A stretch of 8,499 nt of DNA from Flavobacteriaceae bacterium (GTDB lineage: Bacteria; Bacteroidota; Bacteroidia; Flavobacteriales; Flavobacteriaceae). The notes below the pieces were generated by a model. The model was not told the DNA's origin. It saw nothing but the letters and a program-made list of their open reading frames with translations, and did not search any database. This document shows, one piece after another, positions 1 to 5,402 of this stretch (within the stretch, counting starts at the first letter, position 1; each line of letters opens with the position of its first letter). The translations under genes were made by a program, and so were the position numbers. The stretch covers positions 1 through 8,499 of the forward strand of contig JAUVCP010000074.1 of assembly GCA_030590765.1 (NCBI GenBank), written 5' to 3'.

Positions 1-1
1 A

Positions 2-1075
2 ATTATTCTATCAGTATTATTTTTATCTACTGTATTTGTATCATGTTCTGATACTGATGATCCTCAGGATAAAAAAGAATATGATAAAGTTGCCTATGTT
101 GTGAACTATGGAAGTTATGGAAAAGGAGATGGTGAAATCAGTATCTATGATATTGAAAAAGAAACTATCACTCAAAATGGATATAAAATTGCAAATAATG
201 TTGATTTTAGTTCAAATATTCAATCTATGTCAATTTATAATGATGTAGCTTATTTAATGTCAAATGCAGGAGATAAAATAGATATTCTTGATGCTGCAAC
301 ACTAAATGCTTTAGGAAATCCTATATCAAATGATATTATCAAACCACGTTATTTTGCAGCAACAGGAAATACTGCATATATTTCTTGCTGGGGAAATGTT
401 GATGACTGGAGTGCTATGGCAAATTCATATATCGCAAAAATGGATCTTACCTCAAAAACAATTACTAAAATTGCTTTACCCGGTGGACCGGAAGGAGTTA
501 TTATTGTGAATAATAAATTATTTGTTGGTTCAACAGTTTCTAAGAAAATTACTGTAATTGATCTTTCAAATAATAATATGAGTTTTATTGCACTATCCGG
601 GGTTCCACAACAATTTGTAGAAGATGGTGATGGAAATATTTGGGTTTCAACGGTGAGTAAATATTCTACTCCTGTTCCTTCATATATGATTGGTTTAGAG
701 GTGATCAACCCAAAAACAGATAAAGTAATTGATATGGTTAATTTTCCTGGAATGGGTAGTGAAGGATGGGTAGATATTTCATCTGATAAAAAAACTATTT
801 ACGTAATGGGTGCAGAATCATGGCCGGGAACTGCTACTACAATTTATGCTGTTGATGTAGCAAATAAAACAGTTGGTTCTAGTGCATTAATTACCGGTGA
901 AAAATTTAATGGATTAAATGTAAATCCTGATAACAATGATATTTATGTTCTTGTTGGTTCAGATCCAACCAGCTCAGGGAAATTAAATATTTATGCATCA
1001 AATGGTGCTTTATTGTCTGAAGTAGCAGTAGGTCTAGCACCAAATGATGTTGTTTTTTACGATATTAAAAAATAG
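2..1075 (+). CDS. DUF5074/BtuG-like beta-propeller surface lipoprotein, 5'-partial
   Basis: The reading frame is already open at the window edge, so the start codon lies upstream. About 357 codons are visible. The first residues (IILSVLFLSTVFVSC) are the end of a lipoprotein signal peptide, with the lipobox cysteine at 44-46 followed by an acidic SDTDDPQD stretch, consistent with outer-membrane lipoprotein export in Bacteroidota. The Met codon at 101 is internal and not the start. The mature part consists of repeated 40-50 residue units ending in strands such as DKIDILDAATL, KKITVIDLSNN and TTIYAVDVANK, typical of a YncE-like seven-bladed propeller. Family knowledge: DUF5074 proteins include BtuG of Bacteroides, a surface cobalamin-binding lipoprotein that works with a BtuB TonB-dependent receptor. 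A vitamin-capture role here is inference, because the upstream neighbours are not visible. Confidence 0.8.
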   Translation: MILSVLFLSTVFVSCSDTDDPQDKKEYDKVAYVVNYGSYGKGDGEISIYDIEKETITQNGYKIANNVDFSSNIQSMSIYNDVAYLMSNAGDKIDILDAATLNALGNPISNDIIKPRYFAATGNTAYISCWGNVDDWSAMANSYIAKMDLTSKTITKIALPGGPEGVIIVNNKLFVGSTVSKKITVIDLSNNNMSFIALSGVPQQFVEDGDGNIWVSTVSKYSTPVPSYMIGLEVINPKTDKVIDMVNFPGMGSEGWVDISSDKKTIYVMGAESWPGTATTIYAVDVANKTVGSSALITGEKFNGLNVNPDNNDIYVLVGSDPTSSGKLNIYASNGALLSEVAVGLAPNDVVFYDIKK

Positions 1076-1175
1076 AAATTAAAATAAGTGAAGAATAAAT
1101 ATGTAACTCATCAAGGTGTATTTTATTTCATAAAATGATTATTGTCTATAATGATAATTATAATTGAAAAATTAA

Positions 1176-1183
1176 TACATTTG
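1176..1183 (+). promoter_or_regulatory. possible Bacteroidota -7 element (TACATTTG)
   Basis: TACATTTG matches the Bacteroidota -7 consensus TAnnTTTG exactly and lies 10 bp before the first ATG of the outer-membrane barrel gene. No TTTG/TTG is found at the expected -33 distance (about 17-23 bp upstream), and the implied 5' leader would be very short, so this is a weak call. The surrounding gap 1076-1193 is AT-rich, with only small AT hairpins (for example 1120-1136) and no clear terminator for the preceding gene. Confidence 0.25.
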
Positions 1184-1193
1184 ATACAAACAT

Positions 1194-1628
1194 ATGCACA
1201 TGAAACAACTCTTTTTAATTGGTTTTATAATTTCTTTTTTTAGTTCAGTAAATGCACAGGAACTAGGTTTGCGATTTGGTGAAATGACCGGTAACAATAT
1301 TGCAATTGATGGAATTCTGAATTTTAAAACCAGTAGATTACATACCGATATTTCTTTTGGTGATGGAGTAGGAGTAGATATCATTTATGATTTTATATAT
1401 AGCCCAATATCAACAGCTTCCAAAATGTATTACTATGTGGGAATGGGTGTTGTTACACTTTTTTATAGCGAATTTGAAATGGGAGCAACCGGTGAAGTAG
1501 GGTTTGAATACCGGTTTGATGGTATCCCATTTGTTATAGGATTAGATTATAGACCATCCATAATTGTTATAGGTAGCACAAATTTTCACTGGAATGGATT
1601 TGGTGTAAATATGAGGTATGTTTTTTAG
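1194..1628 (+). CDS. small outer-membrane beta-barrel protein
   Basis: 144 residues. An N-terminal signal peptide (hydrophobic LFLIGFIISFF, then SSVNAQ with cleavage likely before Q or E) is followed by alternating amphipathic strands and Gly/aromatic turns. The protein ends in Phe within GFGVNMRYVF, the usual C-terminal aromatic signal for BAM-dependent barrels. The C-terminal half (GEVGFEYRF, FVIGLDYRPSI, HWNGFGVNMRYVF) resembles the many unnamed small 6-8 stranded barrels of Bacteroidota. Function is unknown; no ligand-specific motif is visible. Two ATGs compete: 1194 (MHMKQ) and 1200 (MKQLF). There is no Shine-Dalgarno sequence to decide, and 1200 gives the more standard signal peptide. 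It follows the lipoprotein gene after 118 bp and could be transcribed separately. A hairpin with a T-run at 1756-1781 probably ends its transcript. Confidence 0.72.
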   Translation: MHMKQLFLIGFIISFFSSVNAQELGLRFGEMTGNNIAIDGILNFKTSRLHTDISFGDGVGVDIIYDFIYSPISTASKMYYYVGMGVVTLFYSEFEMGATGEVGFEYRFDGIPFVIGLDYRPSIIVIGSTNFHWNGFGVNMRYVF

Positions 1629-1733
1629 AGTAAATTAGTTTATATCACGTAAAAATTGTCCGTTTGTTCAATTATTATAATATAGGGTTATATAATGTGT
1701 TTTGTTGTATATCAATAAATTAACTAAAACATT

Positions 1734-2687
1734 TTAGGTGTCATATAATTTCTTTAAGAGTTGTTTTTCAACTCTTTTTTTATGCAGTCGGGTAATACTT
1801 GTATTCAACTCAAAACCTAAAAGTAAAATAATAGAGTTTAACCAAATAAAGAGCATGATTACCATTACCGTTCCAATGGAACCATAAAGTTTATTATACT
1901 GCCCAAATTTATTGAGGTAAATCCCGAAAATTATAAAATCAATTATAAAAAATATGGTTGTAAAAATGGTTCCAACCGAAAAGAAGGAGTTTTTTCTTCC
2001 TTCTTTGGTCCCAAAATAGAACAAAATAGACACTCCTGTAAAAACCATAATGATCATAATTAAGTATTGTGCAAAACGAACCCAGGAAACAGCATTTGTT
2101 ACAATTCCTTTTTCATTTAAATTGTTTATAACCAATCCTAAAAAAACAAGAATACTTACTGTAAAGAGTAAAAGAACCACCAGCAATAGAGATACCAATA
2201 GAGAGACGATATATTGTCGTACAACAGTTCGTGTCTCAATTTGATGATAAGTATATTCAAATCCACTAAATATAGCGTTCACCCCATTAGTCATCAGTAT
2301 CATGGCAAGTAAAAGACCAAAAGATAATAATTCACCATACTTATTTTTAGCAATATCATTTATCACAGATTCTATTGCCAATGCCGCATTACTAGAAGGC
2401 ATACTTTGTAAGATGAAATTTGTAAAATTATCTTGGAAATTATCTATGTGTATGTAGGGTATAAGAGTAAGGACAAAAAGTGTAAAAGGAAACAGAGCCA
2501 GAAAAAAACTAAAAGCAATACTACTTGCTCTTGTGGTCAGGGCTCCCTTAAAAATTCCGTCTATATACATTTCAAGAAAATCATATAGATTCATCCCCTC
2601 CATACGTGGTAATTTAATTTTTTCAGATGTTTGAATGATCCACCCTATGACAGGAATCTTTTTTAGATTTTCTTTTGTTTTACTCAT
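1734..2687 (-). CDS. YihY/BrkB-family (formerly 'ribonuclease BN') membrane protein
   Basis: 317 residues, the usual size for the YihY/virulence factor BrkB family. After a soluble N-terminus of about 50 residues come about six hydrophobic segments (roughly 58-78, 119-142, 158-187, 205-225, 236-258, 270-294). Family hallmarks are the motif TRASSIAFSFFLALFP at 52-67 before and within the first segment, and YNKLYGSIG (264-272) leading into the last segment, which ends in LGFELN (290-295). The C-terminus is basic and cytoplasmic. Members were once misnamed RNase BN; they are integral inner-membrane proteins, possibly transporters or exporters, with no settled substrate. The start at 2687 lies 2 bp after the kdsC stop codon, so the two genes are almost certainly cotranscribed and perhaps translationally coupled. 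The last codons overlap the plus-strand terminator at 1756-1781. Confidence 0.9.
   Translation of the reverse strand: MSKTKENLKKIPVIGWIIQTSEKIKLPRMEGMNLYDFLEMYIDGIFKGALTTRASSIAFSFFLALFPFTLFVLTLIPYIHIDNFQDNFTNFILQSMPSSNAALAIESVINDIAKNKYGELLSFGLLLAMILMTNGVNAIFSGFEYTYHQIETRTVVRQYIVSLLVSLLLVVLLLFTVSILVFLGLVINNLNEKGIVTNAVSWVRFAQYLIMIIMVFTGVSILFYFGTKEGRKNSFFSVGTIFTTIFFIIDFIIFGIYLNKFGQYNKLYGSIGTVMVIMLFIWLNSIILLLGFELNTSITRLHKKRVEKQLLKKLYDT
1756..1781 (+). terminator. intrinsic terminator inside convergent gene's 3' end
   Basis: A perfect 8-bp stem (AAGAGTTG at 1756-1763 with CAACTCTT at 1769-1776) and a TTTTT loop are followed directly by further T residues to 1781. In the plus orientation this is a classic Rho-independent terminator, about 130 nt after the stop of the outer-membrane barrel gene. 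It lies wholly within the last codons of the minus-strand YihY-like gene. Read on the minus strand, no U-tract follows the stem, so it should act one way only. Confidence 0.6.
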
Positions 2688-2689
2688 TT

Positions 2690-3217
2690 TTAAAAGTATT
2701 TGGCATCATAAGTAGATTGCCATTTGTCCTGAACTTTTAAAACCTGTTCAATAACATCTCTTACACAGCCTTTTCCTCCTTTTTTTTGAGAAATATATTT
2801 TGATATTTGTTGTATCTCCTGTACTGCATCAAGTGGGCATGTTGGAAGTCCTACCGTTTTCATTACCGGAAGGTCAGGTATATCATCACCCATGTACAAT
2901 ATATTTTCTGGTTTGATATTATATTTATGGATGAATTCCTCCATATAATCTTTTTTGTTGTGTGAGCCAAGATATATGTCTTTAATCCCAAGATCATTTA
3001 AACGTGATTTTACACTCGGATTACTCCCACCAGAAATGATACAAATATGGTAACCCATATCAACAGCAGTTTTTAATGCAAACCCATCTTTGGTATGCAT
3101 CTTTCTTACTAATTCGCCATTAGGGAAAAGAGCAACGGTTCCATCAGTTAAAACTCCATCTACATCAAAAATAAATGCTGTAATATCAGGCATAATTTCT
3201 TTATAATTTTTTTCCAT
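2690..3217 (-). CDS. kdsC: 3-deoxy-D-manno-octulosonate 8-phosphate phosphatase (KdsC), HAD superfamily
   Basis: 175 residues, typical for the compact C0-type HAD phosphatase KdsC, which hydrolyses Kdo-8-phosphate to Kdo and phosphate in the cytoplasm before CMP activation for LPS inner-core synthesis. HAD motif I is FDVDGVLTDG with the nucleophile and acid/base Asp18 and Asp20. Motif II is Ser62 in IISGG, motif III is Lys88/Lys89 in SHNKKD, and motif IV is GDDIPD (110-115), the Mg2+-binding acidic cluster. The C-terminal GGKGCVRDVIE matches the family tail that closes the tetramer active site. There is no cap domain, as expected. A run of eight A on the coding strand (2780-2787) falls within SQKKGG without disturbing the frame. 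It precedes the YihY-like gene by 2 bp and follows the DUF2520 gene after 69 bp. A close homologue acting on another sugar acid phosphate cannot be excluded. Confidence 0.88.
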   Translation of the reverse strand: MEKNYKEIMPDITAFIFDVDGVLTDGTVALFPNGELVRKMHTKDGFALKTAVDMGYHICIISGGSNPSVKSRLNDLGIKDIYLGSHNKKDYMEEFIHKYNIKPENILYMGDDIPDLPVMKTVGLPTCPLDAVQEIQQISKYISQKKGGKGCVRDVIEQVLKVQDKWQSTYDAKYF

Positions 3218-3286
3218 ACTATTTTGATGATTTTTTATAAGTTCTTATATCTGATTTGTAAATGATTATCAAAATTAATAAATATG

Positions 3287-4045
3287 CTAATCTTTTTGAT
3301 AGGATTTAATAATTGATTTTGAAATTAGAGCATAAAGTTCTTTTTGGTCTCCTTTGAGTTGATGTAAATGTTTTTGAATAACTTTTTGATCATTTCTTTT
3401 GGCCGGACCTGTCTGAGCTTCTTTTGGATCTAAGAATTTTAATTGATTTACTGTATTAAAAATTAGAGGTTCTAACAGATCAAATGAAATATGGTTATTT
3501 TCACAAATGTCTTTTGCTATTTTAAACATATGGTTACTAAAATTGTTGGCAAAAACAGCAGCAATATGCAATTTTTCTCTTTGTGAGGAATCAATCTCAT
3601 AAACATGATCACTTATAGTATTAGCAAGGGTTTTAAGCAGGGTCATATCTTCTGAAAACTCGGTTTCCAAACAAAATGGAATGGAAGTAAAATCCATTAT
3701 TTTACTTTTTGAAAAAGTCTGTAATGGATAAAAAACGCCTTTATGTGCGGTGCATTTTAATTGATTCATAGGTACACTCCCTGAAGTATGTACTACCAGA
3801 CCTTCTTTAAATTTCAATTGTTCAGAAAAATTTGTAATATGATCATCACTTATCGCAATGATATAAATATCAGCTATTTTAAGGTTATTTAAATATTTTA
3901 TTTTAGGAATTGAAGAGTCAAATAGATCATCATTTTTTCCATCTCTTCTGTATCGCTGAATAAGTTCAATATTTTTTGCTTGTTTAAAAGCCTTCGCAAG
4001 CTGAAATGCAACATTTCCAGATCCTAATAAAATAACTCTGATCAT
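3287..4045 (-). CDS. Rossmann-like and DUF2520 domain-containing protein
   Basis: 252 residues. The N-terminal NAD(P)-binding Rossmann domain starts with MIRVILLGSGNVAFQLAKAF, with the dinucleotide-binding GSGNVA at 8-13, and includes HTSGSV (86-91) and the family signature GVFYPLQTFS (103-112). The C-terminal all-helical DUF2520 domain carries HIAAVFANNFSNH (160-172) and TGPAKRND (212-219). The architecture resembles ProC/6-phosphogluconate-dehydrogenase-like oxidoreductases (Rossmann fold plus helical dimerisation domain), but I know of no established substrate. From family memory, these genes often sit next to a kdsC-like HAD phosphatase gene in Bacteroidota, as here, hinting at an envelope or sugar-metabolism link (inference). 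The ATG at 4045 is the first one upstream of the Rossmann strand. A plausible promoter lies at 4109-4138. Confidence 0.87.
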   Translation of the reverse strand: MIRVILLGSGNVAFQLAKAFKQAKNIELIQRYRRDGKNDDLFDSSIPKIKYLNNLKIADIYIIAISDDHITNFSEQLKFKEGLVVHTSGSVPMNQLKCTAHKGVFYPLQTFSKSKIMDFTSIPFCLETEFSEDMTLLKTLANTISDHVYEIDSSQREKLHIAAVFANNFSNHMFKIAKDICENNHISFDLLEPLIFNTVNQLKFLDPKEAQTGPAKRNDQKVIQKHLHQLKGDQKELYALISKSIIKSYQKD

Positions 4046-4108
4046 AAAGTAAATTTAGATAAACTCAATTTTTGATTTACTGTGATTTTTCGAAAAATGA
4101 ATTTAAAA

Positions 4109-4138
4109 CAAATTACACAATAGTTTTTTACATTCAAA
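4109..4138 (-). promoter_or_regulatory. Bacteroidota-type promoter upstream of the DUF2520 gene
   Basis: On the minus strand, TTTG (complement of 4135-4138) and TAATTTG (complement of 4109-4115) are separated by 19 bp. This resembles the Bacteroidota sigma-ABfr pattern TTTG-N(about 19)-TAnnTTTG, with the -7 box one T short. It lies 64-93 bp upstream of the DUF2520 start, leaving a leader of roughly 55 nt. AT-rich DNA yields such matches by chance, hence the modest confidence. Confidence 0.38.
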
Positions 4139-4155
4139 ATACCACCTTAAGATCT

Positions 4156-4578
4156 TTATTGTACTCTGTACCAGTGCTCTGTTCTTCCAATTAATGAAAA
4201 ACCAATATAACCTCTTAGTTTTAATTTATTTTTATCTTCAAGGGTAATATAGCACTTATAAGTTTTGCCATTTTCAGGATCCAATATTTTTCCTCCATTC
4301 CATTCGTCACCATCTTTGTTAAGTCCGGTTAAAATATTCATTCCTTCTATGGGTTTGTTGTGATTTTCACCTTCACATTTTTCACATAGTTTTCCTTTGT
4401 CTTCATCATTGATTAGCTCAATGATCTTAGCAAAAACCTGATCACCTTTTTGATAAATCTCTACAATGGATTTTTTGGCATTGTTGTCATCAACAGTATA
4501 CCATTTACCGGTAACGGATTGTGCAAAACCTGAAGATAAAATGAATATAAAAAGAAAAGAGATAAGTAATTTTTTCAT
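4156..4578 (-). CDS. secreted DUF2147 family protein
   Basis: 140 residues from the ATG at 4578. Residues 1-20 form a signal peptide (MKK, hydrophobic LLISFLFIFIL, SSGFAQ; cleavage near Ala19/Gln20). The mature part is a single DUF2147 domain: GKWYTVDDNNAKKSIVEIY (24-42), a CEKC pair (Cys65, Cys68), GGKILDPENGKTYKCY (95-110), LRGYIGFSLIGRTEHWYR (121-138). Such proteins are small predicted beta-barrels exported to the periplasm, and their function is unknown. The Cys pair could be redox-active or metal-binding (inference). The frame extends upstream to an ATG at 4650, but that would place 24 non-signal residues in front of a perfect signal peptide and begin inside the likely promoter -33 box, so 4578 is preferred. 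It lies 126 bp after miaE and is likely transcribed on its own. Confidence 0.85.
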   Translation of the reverse strand: MKKLLISFLFIFILSSGFAQSVTGKWYTVDDNNAKKSIVEIYQKGDQVFAKIIELINDEDKGKLCEKCEGENHNKPIEGMNILTGLNKDGDEWNGGKILDPENGKTYKCYITLEDKNKLKLRGYIGFSLIGRTEHWYRVQ

Positions 4579-4620
4579 AAAAATTAATTTTAGAATGTAA
4601 AATAAAATAGTATTGATTGT

Positions 4621-4651
4621 GCAATTTAGGTATACGAAGGTTGAATTCAAA
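4621..4651 (-). promoter_or_regulatory. Bacteroidota-type promoter upstream of the DUF2147 gene
   Basis: On the minus strand, TTTG (complement of 4648-4651) and TAAATTG (complement of 4621-4628, TAAATTGC) are separated by 19 bp, the same spacing as at the neighbouring DUF2520 gene. The predicted start of transcription near 4614 leaves a leader of about 35 nt before the ATG at 4578. This favours that start over the ATG at 4650, which overlaps the -33 box. Confidence 0.4.
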
Positions 4652-4704
4652 GTTTTAAAGAGTAAAATAGATTCAAGTAATATAAGTCAGTCCTGAATAT
4701 AATA

Positions 4705-5286
4705 TTATCCATGAACCAAAGGTAATTTCCCTTGTTGTATCATATAGTCTGCTTCATAGGTTAAAAATTCATCCCATTTATTGTCAACGGTTTCTCTATT
4801 CATAAATTTCCGGGCAAAACCCAAAAATAAAGAATAATGACCGGCTTCTGATGCCAAAAGGCCTTCAAAGAATTTTGCTAATTCTTTATCTTTTAAATGT
4901 TTGGAAAGAACACTAAACCGCTCACAACTTCTTGCTTCAATCATGGAAGCCATAAGTAGCCTATTGATTAAACTTTGTTGTCTGTCTTTTGTTTTTGGAA
5001 AGAATTTGGAAAGATGTTTGGCATATTCACTTTTTTGATCTTGACCTAGTTGATACCCTCGTTCGATCATTAATTCATGAACCATTTTAAAATGTCCCAT
5101 TTCTTCTATGGCATGATCGCTTAAGGCCTGTACAAATTCTGTTTCTTCTGAATAGTTAATAATTAGAGAAACAGCTGCAGCTGCTGCTTTTTGTTCTGCA
5201 AAAGCATGGTCGGTTAATAGTTGTTGTAAATTATCTTCTACAATCTTCACCCAAAAAACATCTGTATCCGATTTTAATCCTAACAT
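4705..5286 (-). CDS. miaE: tRNA 2-methylthio-N6-isopentenyladenosine-37 hydroxylase (MiaE)
   Basis: 193 residues, the normal length for MiaE, a non-haem diiron monooxygenase of the ferritin-like fold. It hydroxylates the isopentenyl group of ms2i6A37 in UNN-reading tRNAs using O2, after MiaA and MiaB have acted. The diiron ligands are all visible: Glu31 (in DHAFAEQKAA), Glu62 and His65 (EEMGH), Glu117 (MIEARSCERF), Glu147 and His150 (SEAGH). The N-terminus MLGLKSDTDVFWV and the stretch LLTDHAFAEQKAA align with known MiaE starts, supporting the ATG at 5286. It is 116 bp downstream of the antiporter gene, with a possible terminator in between, so it is probably a separate transcript. Its O2 dependence implies an aerobic or microaerobic host. 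Confidence 0.93.
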   Translation of the reverse strand: MLGLKSDTDVFWVKIVEDNLQQLLTDHAFAEQKAAAAAVSLIINYSEETEFVQALSDHAIEEMGHFKMVHELMIERGYQLGQDQKSEYAKHLSKFFPKTKDRQQSLINRLLMASMIEARSCERFSVLSKHLKDKELAKFFEGLLASEAGHYSLFLGFARKFMNRETVDNKWDEFLTYEADYMIQQGKLPLVHG

Positions 5287-5358
5287 AGTTTATTTTTTGT
5301 AAAGGTAAGTGGAAACTGGAAAAGAAAAAAGACTAAAGACATAAGAGAAGTTTATAAT

Positions 5359-5390
5359 AAAAAAAGATCTAAAACCTTGATTCAGGTCTC
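5359..5390 (-). terminator. possible intrinsic terminator after the antiporter gene
   Basis: Read on the minus strand, GAGACCT (complement of 5384-5390) can pair with AGGTTTT (complement of 5371-5377) across a 6-nt loop, using two G-U pairs. Five nucleotides later comes a run of seven T (complement of 5359-5365). It begins about 13 bp after the antiporter stop. The stem is weak and offset from the T-run, so this is tentative. Confidence 0.33.
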
Positions 5391-5402
5391 TAATTCTATT
5401 TT

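Noticed and set aside
349..708. Minus-strand open frame opposite the propeller lipoprotein
   Set aside because: Antisense shadow of a well-supported repeat protein; no signal, motif or promoter of its own.
1120..1136. Small AT-only hairpin (ATTTTAT TTC ATAAAAT) after the lipoprotein gene as a terminator
   Set aside because: No G-C pairs and no T-tract after it; expected by chance in such AT-rich DNA.
1172..1384. Minus-strand 70-codon frame opposite the outer-membrane barrel gene
   Set aside because: Short, covers the signal-peptide region of the plus-strand gene in antisense, and shows no family-like features.
1724..1737. Inverted repeat CTAAAA-CA-TTTTAG at the end of the YihY-like gene
   Set aside because: Two-base loop and mostly A-T stem without a T-run; too weak to call a terminator or operator.
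2050..2244. Plus-strand 64-codon frame inside the YihY-like gene
   Set aside because: Antisense shadow of a conserved membrane protein; low-complexity Thr/Arg-rich product.
2780..2787. Run of eight A (coding strand) in kdsC as a second slippage site
   Set aside because: The frame is intact on both sides and the conserved GGKGCVRDVIE tail follows in zero frame, so there is no sign that slippage is used.
3270..3277. TAATTTTG (minus strand) as a -7 box before kdsC
   Set aside because: It matches TAnnTTTG but has no TTTG/TTG at the -33 distance, and lies within an operon-like 69-bp gap.
4579..4650. N-terminal extension of the DUF2147 protein from an ATG at 4650
   Set aside because: A complete signal peptide begins at 4578, and the extension starts within a probable promoter element.
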